A stretch of DNA of 64,000 bases, taken from NCBI GenBank assembly GCA_015180985.1, contig CP054185.1:2603225-2667224 (forward strand). Reading direction: 5' to 3'. Made by a program: the position numbers and the translations under genes. The stretch is from Flammeovirgaceae bacterium. Lineage in GTDB: Bacteria; Bacteroidota; Bacteroidia; Cytophagales; Cyclobacteriaceae. Position 1 is the first letter of the stretch; each line of letters begins with the position of its first letter. This document shows positions 1-9,776 of the stretch, in pieces. Under the pieces are notes generated by a model, which saw only the letters and a list, made by a program, of their open reading frames with translations, searched no databases and was not told where the DNA came from.

Positions 1-1
1 A

Positions 2-394
2 GATACCTGGTCTGCCCGCGTAACTGATCAATATGCCATTGTTAACGAAGAAAACGTGCCGGTAATTCACCTGGCTTTTCCTGTGCATATAAACCGGAAA
101 TGGGATGCTAACCTCTTCAACAGCCTGCCGGCCGATGAGTTTACCATTACAACCATTACTGATGACTCAGCCTATCCTTTTCCCGTTGATTGGGTTGCTG
201 AGGTGGAACAGGAAAATGTGAACAACAACCTTACTTACCGCGATGTCCGAACAACCCGGTACGGCAAAAACATCGGGCTGCTTTCAGCGTTAAGTGAAGT
301 ATGGACGTACACTTGCTCAGGCGGAACTTGTACTGGCGAAATAAACAGCGGATACAGACGGATACAGTATTTACAGGAGTATGGTAAAATGTAA
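2..394 (+). CDS. C-terminal part of an unknown protein (5' end outside window)
   Basis: The frame is open from the left edge to a TAA at 392-394, so the gene begins outside the window. The visible 130 residues show no family I can name. A GTG at position 56 is possible as an internal start, but the frame continues upstream in protein-like sequence, so a truncated longer protein is more likely. Two cysteines near the end (around CSGGTC) could pair in a secreted protein. The stop overlaps the start of the following subtilase gene by 14 nt, which suggests translational coupling and a shared transcript. No function is proposed. Confidence 0.6.
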   Translation, partial: DTWSARVTDQYAIVNEENVPVIHLAFPVHINRKWDANLFNSLPADEFTITTITDDSAYPFPVDWVAEVEQENVNNNLTYRDVRTTRYGKNIGLLSALSEVWTYTCSGGTCTGEINSGYRRIQYLQEYGKM

Positions 395-2000
395 ACTGGT
401 TTTACTGCCGCTTTTACTGGGAGCCTGTTTTTATGCTTCTGCGCAGGTAAACCGGTATGTTGTTTTTTTTAAAGACAAGGCAGGTACACCGTATACGATA
501 AACAATCCGGGCGAATTTCTATCGGGCAAGGCTATTCAACGCAGAATAAAGCACCTTATTACAGCAAACGAAACCGATCTGCCTGTAACCCCATCGTATG
601 TTGATGATGTACGGAATGCAGGTGCAACGGTTTTGTATACAACGCGCTGGATGAACGGAGCGCTTGTCCAGTGCGATGCATCACTACTGGCTACGCTGCT
701 TACCTTATCGCATGTCGAATCGGTTGAACTGGTTGCGCCCGGACCCCGGCCTTTAAATGGCGGCCGAAGAGGGCGGATTAAATCCCAAACCGGTCAGCAG
801 GAAGATGCAGCAACGCCACAACTTGCCATGCTTGGCCTTGACCTTATGCATGCGGATGGCTTCCGTGGAGAAAACATGACTATTGCTGTTTTTGATGGTG
901 GGTTTTCCGGGGCTGATTTGTCTGTACCATTTCAGCACGTGTTTACCGAAGGCCGGTTCAACGCCACCGTATCACACGACTTTGTGTATGGCGGTTCGGA
1001 TGTATTTCGGCACGATGACCACGGTACCCAGGTGTGGTCTGTTATAGCAGCTCAACAAGATGGCGAATTTACCGGTGGGGCCCATAAGGCCAGATTTCAG
1101 TTATATGTTACCGAAGACGTGGATACTGAATACCGTATAGAAGAATACAACTGGCTGATTGCAGCCGAACGGGCCGATAGTGCGGGTGTTGATATTATAA
1201 ACTCCTCACTTGGCTACAATACGTTTGACGATCCTTCAATGGATTACCAGCCGGAAGACATGAACGGAAACACAGCTGTCATTTCGCGGGCTGTCAACCT
1301 GGCCGCAGAACGCGGCATCATAATAGTAACCAGTGCAGGCAACGAAGGCGCTAAACCCTGGCGCATTATTACCGCCCCGGCCGATGCAGACGATGCGATA
1401 GCCGTTGGCAATGTAAACTTTAGTGGCATTAAAAGCCCGTCCAGTTCGTTTGGCCCAACGGCTGACGGCCGCATAAAACCCGATGTGGTTGCACCAGGCA
1501 CTCTGGTGAAAGTTATTAAAGCAAATGGTACGGTTGGCTCCGCTTCGGGCACCTCTGTAGCTGCTCCGTTAGTAACATCATTGCTGGCAGGCGTGTGGCA
1601 AAAGTACCCGCACTTGTTTAACAGCAGGCTTATTGAAGCGTTAAGGATTTCGAGTTCGCAGGGTGCTTCTCCCGACAACTCCCTTGGATTTGGTTTACCG
1701 GGCTACCTGGCGCTTAGCCAGTACCTTGAACAGGATATTGAACCGCTCACTATAGGGGTTTATCCCAACCCCGTTATAAACGACACAGTAATTATCGAAA
1801 CATCCAATCCAACCGAACTCGTGGAAGCTTCTTATACAATAGACAATTCAATGGGGCAAACTGTTGCTAATGGCCGTGCCCGCTTCACCTGGAATAACCC
1901 ACGCTATAGCGTAAACCTGTCGGGCCTTCATACCGGCCTTTACTTTTTGCGTATTCAGTTTAACGGCAGATGGCAAACATTTAAAATCGTTAAAGTTTAA
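381..2000 (+). CDS. T9SS-secreted subtilisin-like serine protease (S8 family)
   Basis: The 539-aa protein starts with a Sec signal peptide (residues 1-22, ending ASAQ). The peptidase S8 domain covers about residues 150-450. The charge-relay residues are visible: Asp172 in AVFDGGFSG, His214 in HDDHGTQ and Ser392 in SGTSVAAP, with the oxyanion Asn in TSAGNEG. The last ~85 residues (YPNP motif, then GLYFLRIQ and a terminal FKIVKV) match a type A T9SS sorting domain, so the enzyme is predicted to cross the outer membrane and be released or anchored after domain cleavage. The 100-150 residues before the protease may act as a propeptide. The ATG at 381 lies inside the end of the preceding gene. Substrate cannot be inferred. 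Confidence 0.93.
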   Translation: MVKCKLVLLPLLLGACFYASAQVNRYVVFFKDKAGTPYTINNPGEFLSGKAIQRRIKHLITANETDLPVTPSYVDDVRNAGATVLYTTRWMNGALVQCDASLLATLLTLSHVESVELVAPGPRPLNGGRRGRIKSQTGQQEDAATPQLAMLGLDLMHADGFRGENMTIAVFDGGFSGADLSVPFQHVFTEGRFNATVSHDFVYGGSDVFRHDDHGTQVWSVIAAQQDGEFTGGAHKARFQLYVTEDVDTEYRIEEYNWLIAAERADSAGVDIINSSLGYNTFDDPSMDYQPEDMNGNTAVISRAVNLAAERGIIIVTSAGNEGAKPWRIITAPADADDAIAVGNVNFSGIKSPSSSFGPTADGRIKPDVVAPGTLVKVIKANGTVGSASGTSVAAPLVTSLLAGVWQKYPHLFNSRLIEALRISSSQGASPDNSLGFGLPGYLALSQYLEQDIEPLTIGVYPNPVINDTVIIETSNPTELVEASYTIDNSMGQTVANGRARFTWNNPRYSVNLSGLHTGLYFLRIQFNGRWQTFKIVKV

Positions 2001-2031
2001 CACCGGTTAAAGGTTCATTGGGAATTGGTTA

Positions 2032-2039
2032 TAACTTTG
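2032..2039 (+). promoter_or_regulatory. possible -7 box for rpe
   Basis: TAACTTTG fits the Bacteroidota -7 consensus TAnnTTTG and lies 26 nt before the epimerase ATG, giving a plausible short leader. No TTG -33 element is found at the right distance, so this is tentative. Confidence 0.35.
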
Positions 2040-2065
2040 GCCTGTTATTGATCATTACCGAGACC

Positions 2066-2719
2066 ATGACTAAACCCATAATTGCGCCTTCTATACTGGC
2101 TGCCGACTTTGCCAACCTGGAGCGGGAGGTAAATCTGATTAACGACAGCGAAGCCGACTGGATCCATATTGATATAATGGATGGCGTGTTTGTTCCCAAC
2201 ATTTCAATGGGGCTTCCGGTGGTGGAAGCCATTGCCCGCCACGCCAAAAAGCCGCTCGATGTACACTTAATGATTGTTGAACCCGGCCGGTATGTAGAGG
2301 CTTTCAGAAAAGCCGGAGCTGAAGTTATTAGTGTACACATTGAAGCCTGTCCGCACCTTCACCGGAACATCCAACAGATTAGAGCAATGGGGTGCAAGGC
2401 CGGGGTGGCAGTCAATCCGCATACCCAGGTAAATACACTCGAAAATATAATTACCGATATTGATTTGGTTTGTCTGATGTCAGTTAACCCGGGTTTTGGT
2501 GGCCAAAAATTCATTGAAAATACGTACCGTAAAGTAGCTGATTTAAAGTCACTTATTAATCAGCGAGGAAGCACTGCCAAAATTGAAATTGATGGCGGTG
2601 TAAACCTTGATAACGCCAGGCCGTTAATGCAGGCCGGAGCCGATGTGCTCGTGGCCGGCAATTTCGTATTCACCGCCACCAGCCCCAAAGAAATCATCGG
2701 CAAACTGAAGAACCTTTAA
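2066..2719 (+). CDS. rpe: ribulose-phosphate 3-epimerase
   Basis: This 217-aa TIM-barrel enzyme interconverts ribulose 5-phosphate and xylulose 5-phosphate in the pentose phosphate pathway, in the cytoplasm. Hallmarks are APSILAADF at residues 7-15, the metal and catalytic set His34, Asp36 (HIDIMDG), His67 (DVHLM) and Asp176 (EIDGGV), and the phosphate loop SVNPGFGGQ at 139-147. I chose the ATG at 2066 because the conserved N-terminus begins there. An in-frame TTG at 2018 would add 16 residues that look unlike the family and would place the start upstream of the likely promoter. Length is normal. The gene is 65 nt downstream of the protease and may have its own promoter. Confidence 0.97.
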   Translation: MTKPIIAPSILAADFANLEREVNLINDSEADWIHIDIMDGVFVPNISMGLPVVEAIARHAKKPLDVHLMIVEPGRYVEAFRKAGAEVISVHIEACPHLHRNIQQIRAMGCKAGVAVNPHTQVNTLENIITDIDLVCLMSVNPGFGGQKFIENTYRKVADLKSLINQRGSTAKIEIDGGVNLDNARPLMQAGADVLVAGNFVFTATSPKEIIGKLKNL

Positions 2720-2761
2720 ACGGCAGGATTTTTGTTTTATTGCTACAAATTGCACTACACT

Positions 2762-3334
2762 ATGAAGTACGTTCTCATCCTTGTGTTATTGGTCATGGTT
2801 ACCTCGTGCTCGCGCACCGTAACCCGAATTGATCCCTCAACACAGATTGACTTAAGCGGGCGCTGGAATGACTCTGACTCACGCAAAGTGGCCGACCAGA
2901 TGATTCATGATTTGTTTAAATCAGATGCCTTTCAAAAATATAACCAGACGTTAGGCCGCAAGCCGGTTATTGTAGTGGGTTCGATTCGTAACAAAACCAG
3001 CGAACACATCGATGCCGGAAATTTTATTAAGAAATTCGAGATTGTTATTCACCAATCCGGCATGGCCGATCTGGTGGAATCCGATGAGTTCCGTGATAAA
3101 CTCAGAAAGGAGCGTGCCGAACAACAGGATTTTGCCGATCCGGCCACCGTGGCCCGCTGGGGCAAGGAAACGGGCGCTAACCTGATGTTGTTTGGCGAAA
3201 TCAATTCCGAAACAGATGTATATAACAAAAAACGGGTAACCAACTACGTAACCACTTTGTTTCTTACTGATATAGAAACCAACAAACGCGTTTGGTACGG
3301 CCAAAATGAAATAAAGAAGCTGGTAAAAAATTAA
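2762..3334 (+). CDS. LpoB-like lipoprotein (penicillin-binding protein activator family)
   Basis: This is a 190-aa lipoprotein with a lipobox ending at Cys16 (VTSC). The mature part has the order seen in the LpoB family: a short linker, SGRWNDSDSRKVADQM, a PVIVVGSIRNKT strand, and GKETGANLMLFGEI. In enterobacteria LpoB activates the peptidoglycan synthase PBP1b from the outer membrane. Whether this homologue does so here is inference. The ATG at 2762 is chosen because it directly begins the lipoprotein signal; an in-frame alternative start about 30 nt upstream would add residues before the signal. It is followed after 10 nt by a TPR lipoprotein gene, a pairing that suggests a joint envelope function. 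Confidence 0.82.
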   Translation: MKYVLILVLLVMVTSCSRTVTRIDPSTQIDLSGRWNDSDSRKVADQMIHDLFKSDAFQKYNQTLGRKPVIVVGSIRNKTSEHIDAGNFIKKFEIVIHQSGMADLVESDEFRDKLRKERAEQQDFADPATVARWGKETGANLMLFGEINSETDVYNKKRVTNYVTTLFLTDIETNKRVWYGQNEIKKLVKN

Positions 3335-3344
3335 TCAAAAGCGT

Positions 3345-4733
3345 ATGCTGAAGCAATGGTCGATCACAGCGGTGGTGATGCTTGGCTCAGCATGTGCATC
3401 GTTCTACGAAACCACCTACGACTATAACCGGAAATTTGAAGAAGGCAGCCTGGATAAGGCCCTTGCAGCACTACGCGAGGATAATCAATACCGGAAACCC
3501 AGCGTTAAGTTTCTCTATTACGTAAACAATGGCATCCTGCTCTCTATACTGGGGCAATATGAAGAAAGCAACAGTTATTTCGAAAAGGCCTTCCTCTTTG
3601 GAGAAGATTACCGGTTGAACATCGCACGCGAGGCAGCCTCTTATTTTACCAATCCGATGGTAACTATTTACCGGGGCGAAGATCACGAGCACCTGATGGT
3701 GCTGTATTACAAGGCGATGAATTTCCTGAAAATGGGCAAACATGAGGAGGCCCTGGTAGAATGCCGCAGGCTTAACATCAGGCTCCAGCAATTATCCGAC
3801 AGGTACTCTTCAGAAAATAAATACAGGCGAGATGCCTTCATCCACACCTTAATGGGCATTATTTACCAGGCCGACAAAGACTGGAATAATGCGTTTATTG
3901 CTTACCGAAACGCCTTTGAGATTTACGAAGAAGATTATGAACGGTTATTCGGTGTAACCGCACCTGACCAGCTAAAAGCCGATTTACTCGTAGCCGCCTG
4001 GAACACGGGTTTTACCGATGAATTTGAATTTTACAAGAGCAAATTTAACTGGCCTGATTTTCAAATAAACAAGCCTGATGGTGAGTTAGTATTCTTTTGG
4101 CACAACGGTTTAAGCCCGGTAAAGGACGAGTGGAGCATAAACTTTGTGGTTAACCGCCAAAGCGATAACATGTTCCTCTTTAGCAATACGGATATGAACA
4201 TGCAGTACTCGTTTTACGTGGGCAATGATGATGAACGCGCCAGCCTGAGTAACCTGGAAGTCTTCCGCGTGGCATTTCCTCGATATGTTGAGCGACCAAC
4301 CTATTACACCCATGCAAGTATCCAATCTAGCGACTCTTCTTATCCATTGCAGTTGGCAGAAGATGTCAACCAGGTAGCCATTAAATGCCTCCAGGAACGG
4401 ATGGGGCTTGAGTTCAGTAAAAGCTTATTACGGGTTGCGCTGAAAAAATCGATGGAGTACTCGGCACGCAAGGAAGATCGTTCGTTCGGAGCCATCATCG
4501 GAGCCATTAATGCCGCTACAGAAAAGGCCGATACCCGCAACTGGCAAACCCTTCCGCATAGCATTTATTACTCCCGTGTTCCGCTTAAGGAAGGTGCTAA
4601 CCCGGTTATCTTCATGCTTAACCGCAGCGGGGGCGAGGCTGACCAGCACCGATATACCTATACCGTCAGCAAGGGGCAAACACTATTTCATACATTTACT
4701 TCGTTAGAGTCGCTGCCCGTATCAAGGTATTAA
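3345..4733 (+). CDS. TPR-containing lipoprotein, COG3014-like, partner of LpoB-like gene
   Basis: The 462-aa product has a lipoprotein-type signal with Cys17 (GSAC). Residues 30-220 look like helical TPR-type repeats (patterns such as GQYEESNSYFEKAF and KHEEALVECRRL). The C-terminal half is a beta-rich region without motifs I recognise, including ALKKSMEYSARKED and the conserved-looking LPHSIYYSRVPL near 400. Overall it resembles the uncharacterised COG3014 lipoproteins that I recall beside LpoB homologues. It starts 10 nt after the LpoB-like gene, so the two are almost certainly co-transcribed. The role is unknown; cell-wall synthesis control is a guess from context. Confidence 0.75.
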   Translation: MLKQWSITAVVMLGSACASFYETTYDYNRKFEEGSLDKALAALREDNQYRKPSVKFLYYVNNGILLSILGQYEESNSYFEKAFLFGEDYRLNIAREAASYFTNPMVTIYRGEDHEHLMVLYYKAMNFLKMGKHEEALVECRRLNIRLQQLSDRYSSENKYRRDAFIHTLMGIIYQADKDWNNAFIAYRNAFEIYEEDYERLFGVTAPDQLKADLLVAAWNTGFTDEFEFYKSKFNWPDFQINKPDGELVFFWHNGLSPVKDEWSINFVVNRQSDNMFLFSNTDMNMQYSFYVGNDDERASLSNLEVFRVAFPRYVERPTYYTHASIQSSDSSYPLQLAEDVNQVAIKCLQERMGLEFSKSLLRVALKKSMEYSARKEDRSFGAIIGAINAATEKADTRNWQTLPHSIYYSRVPLKEGANPVIFMLNRSGGEADQHRYTYTVSKGQTLFHTFTSLESLPVSRY

Positions 4734-4822
4734 TCTAACTGGCATTTTCTGTATTTTTGTTACTTAACTCCGGTATAGTTTAGGCGATTTTGAACAACTT
4801 TTAAAACAACCAAACCCGGCTT

Positions 4823-5851
4823 CTGAAAATACTAACCACCATAGTTGTCTTCCTAATCATCCTTTGTACTGGCTTTCCTGCCGTTTCACAAAAGGATAAG
4901 GACATAAGTATTCCGCTGGATCATTTCTATGTTGACCGGCAACAGCCGGGTATGCTTCGAAAGTTGCTTAGTAAACTGAATTTCGGATTTAGTACAGGGT
5001 ATGGTTCAACGGTTTTCAGGCATCAACTGGACGGGTTCGCACTGCATCAGCCTGCCAGTGGTGGCCCTGTTCTGTTTAATCCCAATTCACCCACAGATGG
5101 CTATACCAACTGGTTTAACCGCAAAGTACCCGTGGTGCCTGCAATCAATCCTGGTGATTTTCAGGTTAACTCCGATACTGCTGAAATCGGATTCAGAAGC
5201 AATTCGCTTACCATTCCGTTAAAGGCCACGGTGCATGTTGAATTCAGCGGGCGCTACCGCATAGGTGGAGGTTACTCCTTTGACTTTGTCAATCTGGGTG
5301 ATTTTAAGCCATTGACTTACCGCAACGATCTGCGAAATTTTGACCCTGGTTTTTCGAGCTTTTTTCTTAAAAAATATTTTGTAATGCTGGGAGCTTCGGT
5401 GTACCGGTATGATAACTACCTGGTAACGGTAGATGCCAACATAGGTGGTTATTCGTTGGGGAAAAACTTCGATAAAGCGGTTATCACAAAGGGTTTGTTT
5501 TTTAACCTGGGAACCACCATTGAGCGTGAAATGTCTGAGTACTTCCGGCTGTTTGTCAGGCCATCGTATGAATTTAAAAATTACAGCCTGGCATTCACAG
5601 AGTCCGGGCAAAACATCAAACACCGCTTCAATGCCTTTTATATTCATGTTGGTGCCACGTACCGGATTCCTGAATTGAGGAGGTGTTTTTTAAAAGAATG
5701 CCGCATTCAGATTAACCATGCGCATGGCAACCGTGAATACCGCAGCCGGGTGCATCCGATTTGGAAAAAGCAGAACCCCCACTATGGCGAAAACTACCCG
5801 GACCTGATCAAATACAAGGGTAAAAACAAGCGGAAATTAAACCCCTATTAA
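4823..5851 (+). CDS. predicted outer-membrane beta-barrel protein, apparent CTG start
   Basis: Without an upstream extension the first ATG (4952) would leave a barrel protein with no export signal. The same frame is open back to a stop at 4802-4804. It encodes a textbook signal peptide, KILTTIVVFLIILCTG followed by FPAVSQ, directly after a CTG at 4823. No ATG, GTG or TTG exists in that stretch, so CTG (or possibly ATA at 4829) is the best start, giving 342 aa. The mature part alternates polar and hydrophobic residues with many aromatic strand ends, as in small outer-membrane barrels, and ends in a basic tail (KYKGKNKRKLNPY). Family and role are unknown. Point mutation of an ancestral ATG or a base error are alternatives. 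Confidence 0.7.
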   Translation: MKILTTIVVFLIILCTGFPAVSQKDKDISIPLDHFYVDRQQPGMLRKLLSKLNFGFSTGYGSTVFRHQLDGFALHQPASGGPVLFNPNSPTDGYTNWFNRKVPVVPAINPGDFQVNSDTAEIGFRSNSLTIPLKATVHVEFSGRYRIGGGYSFDFVNLGDFKPLTYRNDLRNFDPGFSSFFLKKYFVMLGASVYRYDNYLVTVDANIGGYSLGKNFDKAVITKGLFFNLGTTIEREMSEYFRLFVRPSYEFKNYSLAFTESGQNIKHRFNAFYIHVGATYRIPELRRCFLKECRIQINHAHGNREYRSRVHPIWKKQNPHYGENYPDLIKYKGKNKRKLNPY

Positions 5852-5985
5852 CCGTTGGTTTTGTTTGCATTTTCCGCAGCCTACCGGTGCGGTTTCAGGT
5901 CAAAAATCGCTATCTTGCGCCTCCTTTAAAAAGTTCGATTTTGAATTATTTTAAAAGCTTTTTTAATGTAATAAACCTCTGAAAA

Positions 5986-8469
5986 GTGGCTGAAGAAACC
6001 GAAGGCCTAAAACCCGGCCGGCAAAGTATTATCCCGATAAACATCGAAGAAGAAATGCGCGGTGCCTACATCGATTATTCGATGTCGGTAATCGTATCGA
6101 GGGCCTTGCCCGATGTGCGCGATGGACTTAAACCTGTGCATCGAAGGGTACTTTATGGTATGCTTGAACTTGGTGTTAACTACAACAAGCCCTATAAAAA
6201 GTCGGCCCGTATTGTAGGGGAAGTACTTGGTAAGTACCACCCGCATGGCGATGCCTCTGTATATGATACCATGGTTCGCATGGCTCAGGACTGGAGCATG
6301 CGCTACCCGTTAGTAGATGGCCAGGGAAACTTCGGCTCGGTGGATGGCGATGCACCTGCTGCAATGCGCTACACCGAAGCCCGGTTGAGGCGCATAGCTG
6401 AAGAAATGCTGGCCGACATCAACAAAGAAACTGTTGATTTCCAACCTAACTTTGATGACTCCCTGACTGAACCCACCGTGCTCCCGGGCAAGTTACCCAA
6501 CCTGCTTGTTAATGGATCATCCGGTATTGCTGTTGGTATGGCCACCAACATGGCCCCTCATAACCTGACTGAAATTGTTGATGGGATAACAGCTTACATT
6601 GATAACCCGGAAATCAACATTGACGAGCTGATGAAATGTATACCGGCCCCCGATTTTCCAACCGGAGGAATCATTTACGGAGTAGGGGGCATCCGGGAAG
6701 CCTACCGTACCGGGCGGGGTCGGGCGGTCATCAGGGCTAAAGCAGAAATTGTTACAACCGGCAAGGACCGCGAACAGATAGTGGTAACTGAGATTCCGTA
6801 TCAGGTTAACAAGGCCCTGATGATTGAGAAAACAGCCGCCCTTATTAACGAAAAGAAAATTGAAGGCATTTCCGATATCCGCGATGAGTCTGATAGGGAG
6901 GGCTATCGTATTGTATACGACCTGAAGCGGGATGCTATCGGCAATATTGTATTAAACAATTTGTTTAAATACACTCAGCTACAATCAACATTCGGAATCA
7001 ATAACGTTGCACTCGTAAAAGGAAGGCCGCAAACGCTTAATCTGAAAGACTTGATTAAACACTTTGTGGATCACCGCCATGAAGTAGTAGTTCGCAGGGC
7101 TAAGTTTGAGCTGGCCGAGGCCGAAAAAAGAGCGCACATTCTGGAGGGCTACATGATAGCTCTGGATAACCTGGATGAAGTCATTAAACTCATTCGTGCA
7201 TCAAAAGATCCTGACACGGCCAAGGTTGAGCTTGTTCAGCGCTTTGCTCTCTCTGAAATTCAGGCCAAAGCCATACTGGAAATGCGGCTGCAACGCCTTA
7301 CCGGCCTTGAGCGCGATAAAATTCAGCAGGAGTACAAAGAAGTAAAAGAACTAATAGCTCGCCTGAATGAAATACTGGCCAGCCAGCCCCTTCGAATGAA
7401 GATCATCAAGGATGAGCTAAAGGAACTGAAGGAACGTTACGGAGACAAGCGCAGAACGGAGATTGTGCATACCGAAGAAGACGACATTACCCCTGAAGAT
7501 ATGATCCCCAATGAGGAGATGGTTATTACCATTTCCAATCAGGGATATATCAAACGCACATCTCTCTCTGAATACCGTACTCAAGGCAGGGGTGGTGTGG
7601 GCTCAAGGGGGGTGGCTACCAAAGAAGATGACTTTACCAAGAATCTTTTTATAGCTCAGGCACATAATTACCTGCTGATTTTTACTGAGCAAGGTAAAGT
7701 GTACTGGAAAAAAGCCTATGAAATTCCGGAGGGTGTTAAGACCTCAAAAGGCCGGGCCATTCAGAACCTGATTAACATTGAGCCGGGCGACAACGTGGCT
7801 GCGATTATCAATGTCCGGTCCCTCGAAGAAAAGGAATATCTTGAAAACAACTTTGTTATACTGTGTACTGAACAGGGCACTATTAAGAAAACCAGCCTTG
7901 AAGCCTACTCACGTCCACGTCAGGGAGGTATTAATGCCATTACTATTCATGACGGAGATAAGTTGTTAAACGCCTCATTAACAAATGGTAATAATCATAT
8001 TGTTATAGCTAAATCACAAGGTAAAGCCGTGCATTTTCACGAGCGTGACGTTCGCCCGATGGGACGGACGGCAGCAGGTGTTAAAGGGGTAACGCTGGAT
8101 TCGGCAAACGACCGAGTAATAGGCATGGTTTGCATTACACGGGAAGATGTAAATTTGCTCGTTGTATCGGAGAAGGGCTACGGCAAGCGCTCGTCCATCG
8201 AAGATTACAGGGTAACCAGGCGGGGCGGAAAAGGCGTAAAAACTATTAATATTACGGCCAAAACTGGCAAGCTTGTTGCCATCAAGGACGTTGTTGATAA
8301 GGATGAATTGATGATTATTAACCGGTCGGGGATAACCATTCGGATAAAGGTCAGTGAATTACGGGTAATGGGCCGGGCAACACAGGGCGTTCGGCTGATT
8401 AAGTTGAACGATGACGACCGGATATCCTCGGTAGAAAAAATCCAACAAATGGATGATGTAGTTGAATAA
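5986..8469 (+). CDS. gyrA: DNA gyrase subunit A
   Basis: The 827-aa subunit breaks and rejoins DNA in the gyrase A2B2 complex. Residues 10-470 are the breakage-reunion domain, with the active-site Tyr129 in [10 protein letters not shown]. The C-terminal part has gyrase beta-pinwheel blades, including the GyrA-box-like QGRGGVGS near residue 535 and related RRGGKG and GRATQG turns, which favours GyrA over ParC. The start is GTG at 5986; no ATG gives the conserved N-terminus. In the quinolone-contact helix the order is [10 protein letters not shown], so the position equal to E. coli Ser83 is Ala90, followed by Ser91, while Asp94 keeps the acidic contact. The gene stands alone here; gyrB is not in the window. 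Confidence 0.97.
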   Translation: MAEETEGLKPGRQSIIPINIEEEMRGAYIDYSMSVIVSRALPDVRDGLKPVHRRVLYGMLELGVNYNKPYKKSARIVGEVLGKYHPHGDASVYDTMVRMAQDWSMRYPLVDGQGNFGSVDGDAPAAMRYTEARLRRIAEEMLADINKETVDFQPNFDDSLTEPTVLPGKLPNLLVNGSSGIAVGMATNMAPHNLTEIVDGITAYIDNPEINIDELMKCIPAPDFPTGGIIYGVGGIREAYRTGRGRAVIRAKAEIVTTGKDREQIVVTEIPYQVNKALMIEKTAALINEKKIEGISDIRDESDREGYRIVYDLKRDAIGNIVLNNLFKYTQLQSTFGINNVALVKGRPQTLNLKDLIKHFVDHRHEVVVRRAKFELAEAEKRAHILEGYMIALDNLDEVIKLIRASKDPDTAKVELVQRFALSEIQAKAILEMRLQRLTGLERDKIQQEYKEVKELIARLNEILASQPLRMKIIKDELKELKERYGDKRRTEIVHTEEDDITPEDMIPNEEMVITISNQGYIKRTSLSEYRTQGRGGVGSRGVATKEDDFTKNLFIAQAHNYLLIFTEQGKVYWKKAYEIPEGVKTSKGRAIQNLINIEPGDNVAAIINVRSLEEKEYLENNFVILCTEQGTIKKTSLEAYSRPRQGGINAITIHDGDKLLNASLTNGNNHIVIAKSQGKAVHFHERDVRPMGRTAAGVKGVTLDSANDRVIGMVCITREDVNLLVVSEKGYGKRSSIEDYRVTRRGGKGVKTINITAKTGKLVAIKDVVDKDELMIINRSGITIRIKVSELRVMGRATQGVRLIKLNDDDRISSVEKIQQMDDVVE

Positions 8470-8493
8470 CTTTAAACTTGTAAATAACCTATA

Positions 8494-9678
8494 ATGAAAA
8501 AAGCAATTGTTCTTCTTGTTGTAGCACTGCCAATGGTAGTGATGGCACAAAAACCAATAAAGCCAAACTTAAACAAGGCGCTTAGTTTATGGCAGTCGGG
8601 TAAACTGGATGAAGCCAAACAAATGATTGATGTTTGTGAAACAGACCCGAAACTTTCATTAGATCCCAAGACGTGGTTTTACAGTGGGTTAATATATTCT
8701 TCACTCGATACCACTCAAAACGAAAATTATAAGGCACTTGCCCCTAATGCTTTTGAAAAAGCCTTAGCTTCTCTTGCCAAGGCCGATGAGTTAAACAAAA
8801 ACTCAAAAAATGAGTTGTTTTACACTGACAAAAACAGCTTTGTGCCCGTAACCCGGTCGATGATCACCGATAGAATGAGCGGGCATTACCTTAACCAGGG
8901 AGCAGCCGCCTACCAGGAAGATGACTTTAAAACAGCCCTCTTTAATTTCGACCGGGCACAAAAAGTTAAACCGGATGACACCACATCCTATTTCTATGCG
9001 GGTATTGTTGCCAATGCCGATGAGCAATATGACAGGGCTTCGAATTACATGAAAACCTATTTAAAAAATGGCGGTACAGCCGTTGAAGCTTATTACGTAA
9101 TGATCAATGCCGCCTCGTTAACAGATAAAGCCAAAGCCATTGAAATTGCACGGGAAGCAAAAACCAAATACCCCAAGAATGTAGAATTACCTAAAATGGA
9201 GATTCAGTACCTTATTGAACTTGACCGTGTCCAGGAAGCTAAAGCAGGCCTGGAGGTAGCTTTAAAAAGCGAACCAAACAATGTTGTTCTGCATTATTTT
9301 CTGGCCTACACAAATTTTAAAATGGGCAATTATGAAGCAGCAAAGACTAGTTGTGAGAATGCGTTAAAGATTGATCCTAACTCATTCGATGCACAATTGC
9401 TTTTGGCGAAAGCCTACTTTGTTGATGCGGAAGTCATTAAAAAGCAGATGTCTTCCCTTGGAATAACTGAAGCTGATAAGAAAAAGCGGTTTGAATTAGA
9501 TAAGGTTTATGTTGAAAAACTGAAAGTAGCGCTGCCCTATTGGGAAAAAGCAGAAAAACTTAATCCGAATGATTCGGAAGTTCTTGATGCACTGTACCTC
9601 ATCTATGGTGATCTCGACAACCAGGCCGGTATTAAGCGGATTGAAAAACGGTACAAAGAACTGGGTCTTGATAACTGA
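8494..9678 (+). CDS. secreted tetratricopeptide-repeat protein
   Basis: A 394-aa protein with a Sec signal (residues 1-19, ending VVMAQ) and TPR-type helices throughout. Clear units are YQEDDFKTALFNFDRAQKV near 145, the stretch ending CENALKIDPNS near 290-300, and YWEKAEKLNPNDSEVL near 350. It has no membrane segment after the signal, so it is likely periplasmic and probably a scaffold for protein contacts. The gene follows gyrA by 24 nt and may share its transcript. It is closed by a strong hairpin terminator 20 nt after the stop. No specific partner can be named. Confidence 0.85.
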   Translation: MKKAIVLLVVALPMVVMAQKPIKPNLNKALSLWQSGKLDEAKQMIDVCETDPKLSLDPKTWFYSGLIYSSLDTTQNENYKALAPNAFEKALASLAKADELNKNSKNELFYTDKNSFVPVTRSMITDRMSGHYLNQGAAAYQEDDFKTALFNFDRAQKVKPDDTTSYFYAGIVANADEQYDRASNYMKTYLKNGGTAVEAYYVMINAASLTDKAKAIEIAREAKTKYPKNVELPKMEIQYLIELDRVQEAKAGLEVALKSEPNNVVLHYFLAYTNFKMGNYEAAKTSCENALKIDPNSFDAQLLLAKAYFVDAEVIKKQMSSLGITEADKKKRFELDKVYVEKLKVALPYWEKAEKLNPNDSEVLDALYLIYGDLDNQAGIKRIEKRYKELGLDN

Positions 9679-9699
9679 TATTCGGCAACGCCATTAATA

Positions 9700-9735
9700 A
9701 AAAAGCCGGAATGAATCTTTTCATTCCGGCTTTTT
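9700..9735. terminator. intrinsic terminator, 15-bp perfect stem
   Basis: The arms 9700-9714 and 9721-9735 are perfectly complementary around a 6-nt loop, GC-rich at the tip (GCCGGAATGA) and ending in a T run continued by TTTT. It ends the gyrA/TPR transcript and, being symmetrical with A/T tails, could work in both directions. It also shows that the ATG at 9711 is not a real start for the next gene. Confidence 0.9.
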
Positions 9736-9776
9736 CTTTTGAATTTAGGTCGTTCAAGCTTATCAATATTTATCCC

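Noticed and set aside
1244-1678. 144-aa minus-strand open frame
   Set aside because: It is antisense to the protease catalytic domain, which is clearly the coding frame.
5219-5647. 142-aa minus-strand open frame
   Set aside because: It is antisense to the outer-membrane barrel gene and lacks any protein-like pattern.
9711-9776. ATG 9711 as the start of the GH127 gene
   Set aside because: It lies inside the loop and arms of the terminator hairpin and places 22 unlike residues before a clean signal peptide beginning at GTG 9777.
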